Source of the DNA: Streptococcus sanguinis
Lineage (GTDB): Bacteria; Bacillota; Bacilli; Lactobacillales; Streptococcaceae
Assembly: GCF_900475275.1 (NCBI RefSeq)
Contig: NZ_LS483364.1
Coordinates: forward strand, 248,001 to 312,000
Reading direction: 5' to 3'
Length of the DNA: 64,000 nucleotides
Notes under the pieces: model-generated
Told to the model about the DNA's origin: nothing
What the model saw: the letters and a program-made list of their open reading frames with translations, nothing else
The model's database searches: none
Shown: one piece after another, positions 9,386 through 18,721 of the stretch
Position numbering within the stretch: the stretch's first letter is position 1
Layout: each line of letters begins with the position of its first letter
Translations under genes and position numbers: made by a program

Positions 9386-10010
9386 GGTTGCACTGTTTGC
9401 TGGCGGGAATTTGGAGCATTTTAGCTTAGATTTTGATGTTTTAGTCGGAGTAGACCGTGGAAGCCTCTTTCTGCTTGAGCAGGGAGTTTGTCCTGACTTG
9501 GCTGTCGGGGATTTTGACTCTGTGACCGAGGAAGAATTGCTGCGCATAAAAGATAGTGCCAAGGAAGTCGTTCAGGCCCATCCTGAAAAGGATGATACGG
9601 ACCTGGAGTTAGCTGTTCTAGCTTGTTTTGAGCGCTATCCAGATGCTTGTTTGACTATTTTTGGAGCCTTTGGGGGCCGTCTGGATCATGCCTTGGCCAA
9701 TGTTTTCCTGCCTAGTAATGAAAAAATTGCACCATATATGGAAAAGATTTTTCTGGAAGACGAACAGAATCTGCTGACCTATGTTCCCAAGGGGCGCCAT
9801 GAAATCAAACCAGTAGCTGGCATGCGCTATCTGGCCTTTCTGCCATCGGATGATGCTGCCTTAACGATTGAGGGCGCCAAATATCCGCTCAATAAAGATA
9901 ACTTTTTTTTCAAAAAAGTGTATGCTTCTAACGAATTTATAGATAAGCCCATTTATTTGGACTTTGATAGCGGCTATACAGTCGTCATTTACAGCAAAGA
10001 CAGGAGCTGA
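9378..10010 (+). CDS. thiN: Thiamine pyrophosphokinase
   Basis: It transfers pyrophosphate from ATP to thiamine, making thiamine pyrophosphate, the cofactor of transketolase among others. Family motifs are FAGGN at the N-terminus, GVDRGS, VGDFDS and HPEKDDTDLE (metal and ATP site), then FGAFGGRLDHALAN. I start it at the ATG at 9378 (MTKVALFAGGN), which overlaps the rpe stop. An in-frame ATG at 9324 would add 18 residues lying inside rpe with no family match. Length 210 is normal. Confidence 0.93.
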   Translation: MTKVALFAGGNLEHFSLDFDVLVGVDRGSLFLLEQGVCPDLAVGDFDSVTEEELLRIKDSAKEVVQAHPEKDDTDLELAVLACFERYPDACLTIFGAFGGRLDHALANVFLPSNEKIAPYMEKIFLEDEQNLLTYVPKGRHEIKPVAGMRYLAFLPSDDAALTIEGAKYPLNKDNFFFKKVYASNEFIDKPIYLDFDSGYTVVIYSKDRS

Positions 10011-10011
10011 T

Positions 10012-11268
10012 ATGGAGTTTATAATCATCCTCATTCTTTTGGGAAACCTAGTGCTGACCTTTCTTTTATGGCAAAAGTTTAGTCAGCAGACTGAGACGCT
10101 AAAGCAAGTCTTGGAAAATCAGGCAGATCATCTATCGGATCAGTTGGACTATCGCTTGGAGCAGGAAAGTCAGAAAAAGCAAACGGCTCAGAAAGAGCTG
10201 GAATTAGCTCTGGGAGATCGTTTGAGCGAGGTCAGGGCAGATTTGCACCGCAACTTGACAGACCTGCGCTTGGAGATCAGTGACAACCTGACCAAGAATC
10301 GGGATAAAACTGACGAGCGTATGCGGCAAATCCAAGAGTCCAATGAAACCCGTCTAGAGCAGATGCGGCAGACTGTTGAAGAGAAACTGGAGAAAACACT
10401 TCAGACTCGTCTTCAGACTTCTTTTGAAACGGTCTCTAAGCAGTTGGAGTCTGTCAATCGTGGTCTGGGAGAAATGCAGAGTGTTGCCCGAGATGTCGGC
10501 ACACTGAACAAGGTCCTTTCCAACACCAAGACTCGGGGGATTCTAGGGGAGTTGCAACTGGGGCAGATTATTGAGGACATCATGACGGCCAGTCAGTATG
10601 AGCGAGAGTTTGTGACAGTGGCTGGCTCCAGTGAGCGTGTCGAATATGCCATTAAACTGCCAGGACAGACGGAGCATGAATATGTCTATCTGCCCATTGA
10701 TTCTAAGTTTCCTCTGGCTGATTACTACCGTTTGGAAGATGCTTATGAGTCTGGCAGCAAGGAAGAGATTGAGCTCTATCGCAAGTCTCTCTTAGCAAGT
10801 GTTAAACGCTTTGCCAAGGATATTAAGAGTAAATATCTGGCTCCACCAGCTACGACTAACTTTGGTATTATGTTTCTGCCAACGGAAGGTCTCTATTCGG
10901 AAGTTGTCCGCAATCCAGCCTTTTTTGACAGTTTGCGGAGGGAGGAGCAGATTGTGGTTGCGGGGCCATCTACCCTCTCTGCTCTGCTCAATTCACTGTC
11001 TGTTGGCTTTAAAACGCTCAATATTCAAAAAAGTGCCGACGATATCAGCAAGGTTCTGGGTTCTGTCAAATCCGAATTTAACAAGTTCGGTGGTATTCTG
11101 ACCAAGGCGCAAAAGCACTTGCAGCATGCTTCGGGCAATATTGATGAACTCTTAACCCGGCGGACAGGGGCTATCGAAAGAACCTTACGCCATATTGAGC
11201 TGTCCGACCAAGACCTCGATTTGAACTTACTTGATTTTTCAGAAGAAAGGGAAAACAATGAAGATTAA
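10012..11268 (+). CDS. rmuC: RmuC-family DNA recombination protein
   Basis: A 418-residue RmuC-like protein. An N-terminal membrane segment (about 1-19) is followed by a long coiled coil (about 25-165, rich in E, Q, R and L) and the RmuC nuclease-like core (about 180-380) with NTKTRGILGELQLGQIIED and PIDSKFPLADY. In E. coli the family limits inversions at short inverted repeats; its biochemical activity is not settled. The start at 10012 sits behind CAGGAGCTGA, just after the thiN stop. The upstream in-frame start at 9964 lies inside thiN and was not used. Confidence 0.9.
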   Translation: MEFIIILILLGNLVLTFLLWQKFSQQTETLKQVLENQADHLSDQLDYRLEQESQKKQTAQKELELALGDRLSEVRADLHRNLTDLRLEISDNLTKNRDKTDERMRQIQESNETRLEQMRQTVEEKLEKTLQTRLQTSFETVSKQLESVNRGLGEMQSVARDVGTLNKVLSNTKTRGILGELQLGQIIEDIMTASQYEREFVTVAGSSERVEYAIKLPGQTEHEYVYLPIDSKFPLADYYRLEDAYESGSKEEIELYRKSLLASVKRFAKDIKSKYLAPPATTNFGIMFLPTEGLYSEVVRNPAFFDSLRREEQIVVAGPSTLSALLNSLSVGFKTLNIQKSADDISKVLGSVKSEFNKFGGILTKAQKHLQHASGNIDELLTRRTGAIERTLRHIELSDQDLDLNLLDFSEERENNED

Positions 11269-12202
11269 TCAAATGAAAAAAGATGAACTGTTTGAAGGTT
11301 TCTATCTGATCAAGTCAGCAGAAGTCCGTCAGACAAGGGCTGGGAAAAATTATCTGGCCTTTACGTTCCAAGACGATACAGGGGTAATTGAAGGCAAACT
11401 CTGGGATGCACAGCCGCATAATGTTGAAGAATTCACTGCTGGCAAGGTCGTGCACATGCAAGGCCGACGGGAAGTCTACAATAACACACCCCAGGTCAAT
11501 CAACTGACCCTGCGTCTTCCTAAGGCTGGAGAGCCCAATGATCCAGCGGATTTCAAGGAAAAACCACCAGTAGACCAGAAAGAAATCCGAGATTATTTAT
11601 CTCAGATGATTTTCAAGATTGAGAATTCGGTCTGGCAGCGCGTGGTCCGCTCGCTTTATAGCAAGTACGACAAGGAGTTTTATTCTTATCCAGCTGCCAA
11701 GACCAATCACCATGCTTTTGAATCTGGCCTAGCCTTTCATACTGCTACTATGGTCAAGCTGGCAGATGCTATCGGAGACATTTATCCTCAGCTTAATAAA
11801 AGCTTGCTCTTTGCTGGGATTATGCTTCATGACTTGGCTAAGGTTATTGAGCTCAGCGGTCCGGAAAATACCGAGTACACTGTGCGAGGCAATCTGATTG
11901 GCCACATTGCTTTGATTGATGAGGAACTGACCAAGACCCTGATGGAGCTGAAAATTGACGATAGTAAGGAAGAGGTTATTGTCCTGCGCCATGTCCTTCT
12001 CAGCCACCACGGTCTCTTGGAATATGGCAGTCCTGTACGGCCTAAGATTATGGAGGCAGAAATTCTGCACATGATTGATAATCTGGATGCGGAGATGATG
12101 ATGATGACTGCTGCCTTAGGACTTGTGGATCCAGGTGAAATGAGCAATAAAATATTCGCTCTTGAAGGCCGTTCTTTCTACAAACCAAAACTTGAACAGT
12201 AA
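11258..12202 (+). CDS. yhaM: 3'-5' exoribonuclease YhaM/Cbf1
   Basis: An RNase of the YhaM family, which in streptococci trims RNA 3' ends after termination. It has an N-terminal OB-fold (about 12-95, YLAFTFQDDTGVIEGKLWDA) and an HD phosphohydrolase domain (NHHAFESGLAFHT; then LHDLAKV with the paired HD metal ligands). Length 314. The start at 11258 has GAAAGG eight bases upstream and overlaps the rmuC end by 11 bases. It is the last gene of the rsgA operon, before a strong terminator. Confidence 0.93.
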   Translation: MKINQMKKDELFEGFYLIKSAEVRQTRAGKNYLAFTFQDDTGVIEGKLWDAQPHNVEEFTAGKVVHMQGRREVYNNTPQVNQLTLRLPKAGEPNDPADFKEKPPVDQKEIRDYLSQMIFKIENSVWQRVVRSLYSKYDKEFYSYPAAKTNHHAFESGLAFHTATMVKLADAIGDIYPQLNKSLLFAGIMLHDLAKVIELSGPENTEYTVRGNLIGHIALIDEELTKTLMELKIDDSKEEVIVLRHVLLSHHGLLEYGSPVRPKIMEAEILHMIDNLDAEMMMMTAALGLVDPGEMSNKIFALEGRSFYKPKLEQ

Positions 12203-12208
12203 AATACG

Positions 12209-12248
12209 AAAAATGGACATTACTTGGAAAAGAATGTTCGTTTTTTTG
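12209..12248 (+). terminator. Terminator of the rsgA-yhaM operon
   Basis: AAAAATGGACATT (12209-12221) pairs along 13 positions, two of them G-U, with AATGTTCGTTTTT (12233-12245); a T-run continues to 12247. Its 3' arm, on the minus strand, also resembles a PurBox (AAAAACGAACATT). Confidence 0.8.
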
Positions 12249-12257
12249 TTTCTGTTA

Positions 12258-12266
12258 TGGTATAAT
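12258..12266 (+). promoter_or_regulatory. Extended -10 promoter of purR
   Basis: TGGTATAAT (12258-12266) is an extended -10, 28 bases before the purR ATG. The -35 position is occupied by the tail of the preceding terminator. Confidence 0.65.
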
Positions 12267-12294
12267 GAATAAAATAACTTTAATTGGTGAAAAA

Positions 12295-13110
12295 ATGAAA
12301 TTAAGAAGAAGTGAGCGTATGGTGGTTATTTCTAATTATTTGATTAACCATCCTTATGAATTAACGAGCTTAAATACATTTGCAGAAAAATACGAATCTG
12401 CCAAATCTTCTATTTCAGAAGATATTGTCATTATTAAGCGTGCCTTTGAAGAGATTGAAATTGGGACTATCGAAACGATTACTGGTGCTGGTGGAGGAGT
12501 GATTTTTAGCCCGTCCATCTCAGATACAGAAGCTAAGACCATTGTACAAAGTCTTTGTGAACAGCTGTCTGAAAGCAATCGGATTCTTCCTGGGGGCTAT
12601 ATTTATCTATCTGATCTGCTCAGTACTCCATCCATTCTGAATAATATCGGACGGATCATTGCCAAAAGCTTTAAAGATCAACAGATTGATGCAGTAATGA
12701 CAGTTGCTACTAAGGGAGTACCTTTGGCCAATGCAGTAGCCAATGTTCTCAATGTACCTTTTGTCATCGTTCGTCGCGATTTAAAGATTACAGAAGGGTC
12801 AACGGTCAGTGTCAACTATGTATCAGGCTCCAGCGGAGATCGTATTGAAAAGATGTTCTTGTCCAAGCGCAGTCTCAAGGCTGGCAGCCGTGTCTTAATT
12901 GTGGATGACTTCCTCAAAGGCGGGGGGACTATTACAGGGATGATTAGCCTCTTATCTGAGTTCGACTCTGAGCTGGCAGGTGTAGCGGTCTTTGCGGACA
13001 ACGCGCAGGCCAATCGCGATTATCTGGATTATAAATCGCTCTTGAAAGTAACCAATATTGATGTCAAGGCGAATACCATTGATGTGGAAATTGGAAATAT
13101 TTTTGATTAG
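12295..13110 (+). CDS. purR: Purine operon regulator PurR
   Basis: A PRPP-responsive regulator of purine synthesis genes. An N-terminal winged helix (about 1-75, MKLRRSERMVVISNYLINHP) is fused to a phosphoribosyltransferase-like domain. The PRPP loop is RVLIVDDFLKGGGT, and VATKGVPLANAVAN forms the pyrophosphate side. Length 271 equals the family standard. The start at 12295 is chosen because the in-frame ATG at 12265 overlaps the -10 hexamer and cannot be in the message. In lactic streptococci PurR acts as an activator at PurBoxes. Confidence 0.94.
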   Translation: MKLRRSERMVVISNYLINHPYELTSLNTFAEKYESAKSSISEDIVIIKRAFEEIEIGTIETITGAGGGVIFSPSISDTEAKTIVQSLCEQLSESNRILPGGYIYLSDLLSTPSILNNIGRIIAKSFKDQQIDAVMTVATKGVPLANAVANVLNVPFVIVRRDLKITEGSTVSVNYVSGSSGDRIEKMFLSKRSLKAGSRVLIVDDFLKGGGTITGMISLLSEFDSELAGVAVFADNAQANRDYLDYKSLLKVTNIDVKANTIDVEIGNIFD

Positions 13111-13131
13111 GGAAAAGGGCGGAGATTATAG

Positions 13132-13596
13132 ATGAAAACAGTTTTAGAAAAGTTTGACCACAGTCCGCTGTGGATTCGTTTAGGAGTATTGTCGATTTTA
13201 TTTGGGATTCTGATTACCGGCATGGTTTTTGTACAGGGTCAGTCTAATTCCACCAGGAATTCAGTTAGTTCAGCTGCCAGCATCGCATCGAGCAGCTCTT
13301 CCTTACAGCTATCCTCTGCTCAAAAAGAAGCACAGGAAAAAGAAATTCAGGAAGAGGAGCAAGCAGTTCAGGCCGCAGAAGAAGCAGTTAAACAGCTTGA
13401 AACCATGCAAACTTTGGAAGATTTGCAGCTGGCTAAGACTGCAGTAGAGAAGGTTAAGGATGCAGCGACGAAGGCTAGATTCCAAAGTCGTATTCAGGCG
13501 ATAGCAGTCTTGATTGATCCGGAAGCAGCTCAGGCCGCTGTTTCTGAAAATCCAGCTGGTGTATCAGAAGAAGCAGTGGCTCAGCCGCAGCAATAA
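13132..13596 (+). CDS. Membrane-anchored coiled-coil protein of unknown function
   Basis: A 154-residue protein I do not recognise. An N-terminal cytoplasmic stretch is followed by one transmembrane helix (about 17-36, IRLGVLSILFGILITGMVFV) and a Ser-rich linker (about 40-60). Then comes a highly charged Glu/Gln/Ala region likely to form a coiled coil (about 62-125) and an Ala/Pro/Gln tail. It would sit in the membrane with the helix outside. It follows purR by 21 bases and may be co-transcribed. A related arrangement (small SSSS-linker anchored proteins) is common in streptococci, but no role can be assigned. Confidence 0.6.
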   Translation: MKTVLEKFDHSPLWIRLGVLSILFGILITGMVFVQGQSNSTRNSVSSAASIASSSSSLQLSSAQKEAQEKEIQEEEQAVQAAEEAVKQLETMQTLEDLQLAKTAVEKVKDAATKARFQSRIQAIAVLIDPEAAQAAVSENPAGVSEEAVAQPQQ

Positions 13597-13646
13597 GTCA
13601 GCAGCAATCTAATAAGCAGAGATAGGCTTAAAATAGAAAAAATGTA

Positions 13647-13675
13647 TTGACAGAAAAGTATCGTCGTGCTATAAT
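13647..13675 (+). promoter_or_regulatory. Promoter of rpsL-rpsG
   Basis: A consensus promoter: TTGACA (13647-13652), 17-base spacer, TATAAT (13670-13675), with an additional TGC extension before the -10. Strength fits a ribosomal protein operon. Confidence 0.88.
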
Positions 13676-13681
13676 GATAGA

Positions 13682-13812
13682 CGGTACTTTTTACTTTTGG
13701 TCTCTCAAAAGTGTACAGAGACGTGCTGACAAATGTTGCAAAAGTACACGCAGATGGTAGCTGTCACCAAGTGTATCATCACCAAAATTAAAAAAAATAC
13801 AGGAGAATGTAG
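13682..13812 (+). promoter_or_regulatory. Structured leader of rpsL
   Basis: About 125 bases of untranslated leader. It contains AGTGTAC (13710-13716) complementary to GTACAC (13744-13749), closing a large stem, and a small TGGT/ACCA hairpin further on. It could be a ribosomal-protein autoregulatory leader; I do not recognise a known class. Confidence 0.35.
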
Positions 13813-14226
13813 ATGCCTACAATTAACCAATTGGTTCGCAAACCGCGTAAATCAAAAGTAGAAAAATCTAAATCACCAGCTTTGAACGTTGGTTACAACA
13901 GCCATAAAAAAGTTCAAACAAACGTATCTTCACCACAAAAACGTGGAGTTGCAACCCGTGTCGGAACTATGACACCTAAGAAACCAAACTCTGCCCTTCG
14001 TAAGTTTGCCCGTGTACGTCTGAGCAACCTGATTGAAGTTACAGCTTACATCCCAGGTATCGGACACAACCTGCAAGAGCACAGCGTAGTGCTTCTTCGT
14101 GGTGGACGTGTAAAAGACCTTCCAGGGGTACGTTACCATATCGTCCGCGGTGCACTTGATACAGCAGGTGTTACTGATCGTAAACAAGGCCGTTCTAAAT
14201 ACGGTACTAAAAAACCAAAAGCATAA
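13813..14226 (+). CDS. rpsL: 30S ribosomal protein S12
   Basis: A 137-residue S12, part of the decoding centre. The conserved [11 protein letters not shown] and [14 protein letters not shown] loops are intact. Lys56 and Lys101 (Gram-positive numbering), the usual sites of streptomycin-resistance changes, carry wild-type lysine, so no target-based streptomycin resistance is expected. It is followed by rpsG 19 bases later. Codon use is strongly biased, as in a highly expressed gene. Confidence 0.98.
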   Translation: MPTINQLVRKPRKSKVEKSKSPALNVGYNSHKKVQTNVSSPQKRGVATRVGTMTPKKPNSALRKFARVRLSNLIEVTAYIPGIGHNLQEHSVVLLRGGRVKDLPGVRYHIVRGALDTAGVTDRKQGRSKYGTKKPKA

Positions 14227-14245
14227 GGAAAGGGGAGAAAGATAA

Positions 14246-14716
14246 ATGAGTCGTAAAAACCAAGCGCCTAAGCGCGAAGTATTGCCAGATCCGCTTTACA
14301 ATTCAAAATTAGTTACTCGTCTTATCAACCGCGTTATGCTTGATGGTAAGCGTGGTACAGCAGCTTCTATCGTTTACGGAGCTTTTGACCAAATCAAAGA
14401 AGCAACTGGAAACGATGCGCTGGAAGTATTTGAAACAGCTATGGAAAACATTATGCCTGTACTTGAAGTTCGTGCTCGCCGTGTCGGTGGTTCAAACTAC
14501 CAAGTTCCGGTTGAAGTTCGTCCAGAACGTCGTACAACACTTGGACTTCGCTGGTTGGTAACTATTGCTCGTCAACGTGGTGAGCACACAATGGTTGACC
14601 GCCTTGCAAAAGAAATCTTGGATGCTTCTAACAACACCGGTGCAGCTGTTAAGAAACGTGAAGACACTCACCGTATGGCTGAAGCCAACCGTGCCTTCGC
14701 ACACTTCCGTTGGTAA
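14246..14716 (+). CDS. rpsG: 30S ribosomal protein S7
   Basis: A 156-residue S7, a primary binder of the 16S rRNA 3' major domain. It carries the family signature [24 protein letters not shown] (split here: starts PLYNSK, ends GKRGTA) and the C-terminal [15 protein letters not shown]. It is co-transcribed with rpsL from the promoter at 13647. Confidence 0.98.
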   Translation: MSRKNQAPKREVLPDPLYNSKLVTRLINRVMLDGKRGTAASIVYGAFDQIKEATGNDALEVFETAMENIMPVLEVRARRVGGSNYQVPVEVRPERRTTLGLRWLVTIARQRGEHTMVDRLAKEILDASNNTGAAVKKREDTHRMAEANRAFAHFRW

Positions 14717-14875
14717 GAATAAGATACTAAGGGCGTTAAAAAAGCGACTGAAAATTAGGAAGCTTGACGCAGAATCAAAGATTCTAGAAAAGCTTATCTA
14801 TTTTCTGAGTTTTTAGCCCGAGTTCAATTCAACTTATCTACAAGTTGAAACCAATAAAACAAGATAAACATTGAG

Positions 14876-14904
14876 AACGGGTAGGTCCTGCCTATCCGTT
14901 TTTG
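14876..14904 (+). terminator. Terminator of rpsL-rpsG
   Basis: AACGGGTAGG pairs with CCTATCCGTT (one G-U) around TCCTG, followed by T residues. It separates the rpsLG transcript from fusA, which has its own promoter. Confidence 0.75.
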
Positions 14905-14912
14905 CTAAATCA

Positions 14913-14921
14913 TGTTATAAT
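14913..14921 (+). promoter_or_regulatory. Extended -10 promoter of fusA
   Basis: TGTTATAAT (14913-14921) lies 35 bases before the fusA start. No clear -35 is seen, as its place is taken by the preceding terminator. Confidence 0.6.
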
Positions 14922-14956
14922 AAATTGTAAAATAAATTAATAGGAGAAATAACCAA

Positions 14957-17038
14957 ATGGCTCGCGAATTTTCACTTGAAAAAACTCGTAATATCGGTAT
15001 CATGGCCCACGTCGATGCTGGTAAAACAACAACAACTGAGCGTATTCTTTACTACACTGGTAAAATCCACAAAATCGGTGAAACTCACGAAGGTGCGTCA
15101 CAAATGGACTGGATGGAGCAAGAGCAAGAACGTGGTATCACGATCACATCTGCTGCGACAACTGCTCAATGGAACAACCACCGCGTAAACATCATCGACA
15201 CACCGGGACACGTGGACTTCACAATCGAAGTACAACGTTCTCTTCGTGTCTTGGACGGTGCGGTAACCGTTCTTGACTCACAATCAGGTGTTGAACCTCA
15301 AACTGAAACAGTTTGGCGCCAAGCAACTGAGTACGGAGTTCCTCGTATCGTATTTGCTAACAAGATGGACAAGATTGGTGCTGACTTCCTTTACTCAGTA
15401 AGCACTTTGCATGATCGTCTTCAAGCAAACGCTCATCCAATCCAATTGCCAATTGGTTCAGAAGATGACTTCCGCGGAATTATCGACTTGATTAAGATGA
15501 AGGCTGAAATCTATACTAATGACCTTGGTACAGATATTTTGGAAGAAGATATCCCAGCTGAATACCTTGAGCAAGCTCAAGAATACCGTGAAAAATTGGT
15601 GGAAGCAGTTGCTGAAACTGATGAAGAATTGATGATGAAATACCTTGAAGGTGAAGAAATCACTAACGAAGAATTGAAAGCTGCTATCCGTAAAGCGACT
15701 ATCAACGTTGAATTCTTCCCAGTATTGTGTGGTTCTGCCTTCAAGAACAAGGGTGTTCAGTTGATGCTTGATGCAGTTATCGACTACCTTCCAAGCCCAC
15801 TTGACATCCCGGCAATCAAAGGTATCAACCCAGATACAGAAGAAGAAGAAACTCGTCCTGCATCTGATGAAGAGCCATTTGCAGCTCTTGCCTTCAAGAT
15901 CATGACTGACCCATTCGTAGGTCGTTTGACTTTCTTCCGTGTTTACTCAGGTGTCCTGAACAGCGGTTCATACGTATTGAACACTTCTAAAGGTAAACGT
16001 GAGCGTATCGGACGTATCCTGCAAATGCACGCTAACAGCCGTAATGAAATTGAAACTGTTTATGCGGGTGATATCGCTGCTGCCGTAGGCTTGAAAGATA
16101 CAACTACTGGTGACTCATTGACAGATGAAAAAGCTAAAATCATCCTTGAGTCTATCAATGTTCCAGAACCAGTTATCCAATTGATGGTTGAGCCTAAATC
16201 TAAGGCTGACCAAGACAAGATGGGTGTTGCTCTGCAAAAACTGGCTGAAGAAGATCCAACTTTCCGTGTTGAAACAAATGTTGAAACTGGTGAAACAGTT
16301 ATCTCTGGTATGGGTGAGCTTCACTTGGATGTCCTTGTTGACCGTATGCGTCGTGAGTTCAAGGTTGAAGCAAACGTAGGTGCACCTCAAGTATCTTACC
16401 GTGAAACATTCCGTGCTCCTACTCAAGCTCGTGGATTCTTCAAACGCCAATCTGGTGGTAAAGGTCAGTTCGGTGACGTTTGGATCGAGTTTACACCAAA
16501 CGAAGAAGGAAAAGGCTTCGAGTTTGAAAATGCTATTGTCGGTGGTGTGGTTCCACGTGAATTCATCCCTGCGGTAGAAAAAGGTTTGGTTGAGTCAATG
16601 GCGAACGGTGTCCTTGCTGGTTACCCAATCGTTGACGTGAAAGCGAAACTTTACGATGGTTCATACCACGATGTCGACTCATCTGAAACAGCCTTCAAGG
16701 TTGCGGCTTCACTCGCTTTGAAAGAAGCTGCTAAGACTGCTCAGCCTGCTATCCTTGAGCCAATGATGTTGGTAACAATCACTGTTCCTGAAGAAAACCT
16801 TGGTGACGTTATGGGTCACGTAACAGCTCGTCGTGGACGTGTTGATGGTATGGAAGCGCATGGTAACAGCCAAATCGTTCGTGCCTATGTGCCACTTGCT
16901 GAAATGTTCGGTTATGCAACAGTTCTTCGTTCAGCATCACAAGGACGCGGTACCTTCATGATGGTATTTGACCACTACGAAGATGTACCTAAGTCAGTAC
17001 AAGAAGAAATCATTAAGAAAAACAAAGGTGAAGCTTAA
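14957..17038 (+). CDS. fusA: Elongation factor G
   Basis: The translocation GTPase of the ribosome, 693 residues. It has G1 AHVDAGKTT (about 17-25), the switch [19 protein letters not shown] (G3) and NKMD (G4). Domains II to V follow, with the domain IV tip region around [17 protein letters not shown]. The gene has an AGGAG Shine-Dalgarno and very biased codon use. No fusidic-acid resistance change can be judged from sequence inspection alone. Confidence 0.98.
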   Translation: MAREFSLEKTRNIGIMAHVDAGKTTTTERILYYTGKIHKIGETHEGASQMDWMEQEQERGITITSAATTAQWNNHRVNIIDTPGHVDFTIEVQRSLRVLDGAVTVLDSQSGVEPQTETVWRQATEYGVPRIVFANKMDKIGADFLYSVSTLHDRLQANAHPIQLPIGSEDDFRGIIDLIKMKAEIYTNDLGTDILEEDIPAEYLEQAQEYREKLVEAVAETDEELMMKYLEGEEITNEELKAAIRKATINVEFFPVLCGSAFKNKGVQLMLDAVIDYLPSPLDIPAIKGINPDTEEEETRPASDEEPFAALAFKIMTDPFVGRLTFFRVYSGVLNSGSYVLNTSKGKRERIGRILQMHANSRNEIETVYAGDIAAAVGLKDTTTGDSLTDEKAKIILESINVPEPVIQLMVEPKSKADQDKMGVALQKLAEEDPTFRVETNVETGETVISGMGELHLDVLVDRMRREFKVEANVGAPQVSYRETFRAPTQARGFFKRQSGGKGQFGDVWIEFTPNEEGKGFEFENAIVGGVVPREFIPAVEKGLVESMANGVLAGYPIVDVKAKLYDGSYHDVDSSETAFKVAASLALKEAAKTAQPAILEPMMLVTITVPEENLGDVMGHVTARRGRVDGMEAHGNSQIVRAYVPLAEMFGYATVLRSASQGRGTFMMVFDHYEDVPKSVQEEIIKKNKGEA

Positions 17039-17055
17039 GCCTTGAGCAAACCTTG

Positions 17056-17080
17056 GCACTCGCGTTCGTGGGTGCTTTTT
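17056..17080 (+). terminator. Terminator of fusA
   Basis: GCACTC pairs with GGGTGC (one G-U), loop of eight bases, followed by TTTTT. Confidence 0.75.
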
Positions 17081-17246
17081 CTATTTTTTAGAGGATCGAT
17101 TCCTCAATAAAAAGAGTAAATGATTTATCTTGTAAGTTGTATTCCTGCATTTTCAAAAGTTACTGCTTTGCTTTTTCAAATCAATGAAAGCCGAAATGAA
17201 AGTTAGTGAAAGAATTCGTAATACTTGTTAATAACAATGAAATCAG

Positions 17247-17275
17247 TTGCATTTTACCTCAATTAAGTATATAAT
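17247..17275 (+). promoter_or_regulatory. gap: Promoter of gap
   Basis: TTGCAT (17247-17252), 17-base spacer, TATAAT (17270-17275). The long leader before the start codon (about 80 bases) shows no obvious riboswitch fold. The region between the fusA terminator and this promoter shows nothing else I can name. Confidence 0.8.
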
Positions 17276-17360
17276 AGAAATGTTGAAAGGTGATTTGTAG
17301 CAACTCAAGTTACTCTTTTCACATAAAAATTTTTTGATTTTCATAAGGAGGAAATCACGA

Positions 17361-18368
17361 ATGGTAGTTAAAGTTGGTATTAACGGTTTCGGTCGTATCG
17401 GTCGTCTTGCTTTCCGTCGTATCCAAAACGTAGAAGGTGTTGAAGTTACTCGCATCAACGACCTTACAGATCCAGTAATGCTTGCACATCTGTTGAAATA
17501 CGACACAACTCAAGGTCGTTTCGATGGTACTGTTGAAGTTAAAGAAGGTGGATTCGAAGTTAACGGTAAATTCGTTAAAGTTTCTGCTGAACGTGACCCA
17601 GAACAAATTGACTGGGCTACTGACGGTGTAGAAATCGTTCTTGAAGCAACTGGTTTCTTTGCTAAGAAAGATGCTGCTGAAAAACACCTTAAAGGTGGAG
17701 CTAAGAAAGTTGTTATCACTGCTCCTGGTGGAAATGATGTTAAAACAATTGTATTTAACACTAACCACGACATTCTTGATGGTACTGAAACAGTTATCTC
17801 AGGTGCTTCATGTACTACAAACTGCTTGGCTCCAATGGCTAAAGCACTTCAAGACAACTTCGGTGTTGTTGAAGGTTTGATGACTACTATCCACGCTTAC
17901 ACTGGTGACCAAATGATCCTTGACGGACCACACCGTGGTGGTGACCTTCGTCGTGCTCGCGCTGGTGCTGCAAACATCGTTCCTAACTCAACTGGTGCTG
18001 CTAAAGCTATCGGCTTGGTTATCCCAGAATTGAACGGTAAATTGGACGGATCTGCACAACGCGTTCCAACTCCAACTGGATCAGTTACTGAATTGGTTGC
18101 TGTTCTTGAAAAGAACGTATCAGTTGATGAAGTAAACGCAGCTATGAAAGCAGCAGCTAACGAATCATACGGTTACACAGAAGATCCAATCGTATCTTCA
18201 GATATCGTAGGTATGGCTTACGGTTCATTGTTCGACGCAACTCAAACTAAAGTTCTTGATGTTGACGGCAAACAATTGGTTAAAGTTGTATCATGGTACG
18301 ACAACGAAATGTCATACACTGCACAACTTGTACGTACTCTTGAATACTTCGCGAAAATCGCTAAATAA
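17361..18368 (+). CDS. gap: Glyceraldehyde-3-phosphate dehydrogenase (NAD, glycolytic)
   Basis: It oxidises glyceraldehyde 3-phosphate to 1,3-bisphosphoglycerate in glycolysis. Length 335. It shows the NAD fold [14 protein letters not shown], the active site [12 protein letters not shown] with Cys151, and the conserved [17 protein letters not shown]. In streptococci this protein is also found on the surface, where it binds host plasminogen. The ATG at 17361 follows AAGGAGGAAA; an in-frame upstream ATG at 17334 lies before this ribosome site and was rejected. Strong codon bias. Confidence 0.98.
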   Translation: MVVKVGINGFGRIGRLAFRRIQNVEGVEVTRINDLTDPVMLAHLLKYDTTQGRFDGTVEVKEGGFEVNGKFVKVSAERDPEQIDWATDGVEIVLEATGFFAKKDAAEKHLKGGAKKVVITAPGGNDVKTIVFNTNHDILDGTETVISGASCTTNCLAPMAKALQDNFGVVEGLMTTIHAYTGDQMILDGPHRGGDLRRARAGAANIVPNSTGAAKAIGLVIPELNGKLDGSAQRVPTPTGSVTELVAVLEKNVSVDEVNAAMKAAANESYGYTEDPIVSSDIVGMAYGSLFDATQTKVLDVDGKQLVKVVSWYDNEMSYTAQLVRTLEYFAKIAK

Positions 18369-18379
18369 TTCAATAGTAA

Positions 18380-18408
18380 AAGAAAGAGGCTCATTTGAGT
18401 CTCTTTTT
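18380..18408 (+). terminator. Terminator of gap
   Basis: AAAGAGGCTCA and TGAGTCTCTTT form an 11-position stem with a two-base loop and trailing T residues. Confidence 0.8.
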
Positions 18409-18581
18409 CTGTGCACTGTTTTGCGAGAATTATTAGAGACAGGGCTATGGTATGTTGTACTTCTATTTTCCAAATTTTCAGTCATATAGAAAGTCATTTT
18501 TACCATATCTGTCCATTTTTCTAAATGCTTCAAGGAGCTATTTTGCGGTAAGAGAAGCTAAGCATACTTTTCTTAAAGAAA

Positions 18582-18595
18582 ACTATACCAATTTT
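18582..18595 (+). promoter_or_regulatory. Upstream NagR-like box of glmS
   Basis: ACTATACCAATTTT lies five bases before the -35. Its reverse complement begins AAAATTGGTATAGT, containing TGGTATAG, which matches the left half of the HutC/NagR operator motif TGGTNTAGACCA as I remember it. An identical 14-mer occurs at 18660-18673. Confidence 0.55.
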
Positions 18596-18599
18596 ACAC

Positions 18600-18628
18600 T
18601 TGACAAACCAAAAAACTGTGTGTATACT
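18600..18628 (+). promoter_or_regulatory. Promoter of glmS
   Basis: TTGACA (18600-18605), 17-base spacer, TATACT (18623-18628). The two 14-base boxes described separately flank it. Confidence 0.85.
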
Positions 18629-18635
18629 AGCTTTG

Positions 18636-18658
18636 TTGGAGTTTTTGGACTCCAAAAA
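18636..18658 (+). promoter_or_regulatory. Overlapping inverted repeats in the glmS leader
   Basis: Two alternative pairings share this site: TTGGAGT/ACTCCAA (18636-18655) and TTTTTGG/CCAAAAA around ACT (18642-18658). They begin just after the expected transcription start, so they may be an operator or an RNA hairpin. Confidence 0.5.
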
Positions 18659-18659
18659 G

Positions 18660-18673
18660 ACTATACCAATTTT
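18660..18673 (+). promoter_or_regulatory. Downstream NagR-like box of glmS
   Basis: Second exact copy of ACTATACCAATTTT, 78 bases after the first, in the untranslated leader. A repressor bound to both copies could loop across the promoter. Confidence 0.55.
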
Positions 18674-18721
18674 CAATAAGAAGGGCTGGTTTCTAAAATA
18701 TAGGAAATCAGAAGTAATGTT

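Noticed and set aside
12265..12294. Earlier purR start at 12265
   Set aside because: The ATG overlaps the -10 hexamer, so it cannot be part of the transcript.
14565..14816. 83-residue frame overlapping the end of rpsG
   Set aside because: It is an alternative frame of rpsG continuing into the spacer, without its own ribosome site or recognisable content.
18452..18679. 75-residue frame upstream of glmS
   Set aside because: It spans the glmS promoter and both NagR-like boxes and lacks a ribosome site; best read as regulatory DNA.
18629..18721. glmS ribozyme/riboswitch
   Set aside because: The distance from the promoter to the start codon is about 90 bases, too short for the ribozyme, and none of its pseudoknot segments are recognisable.
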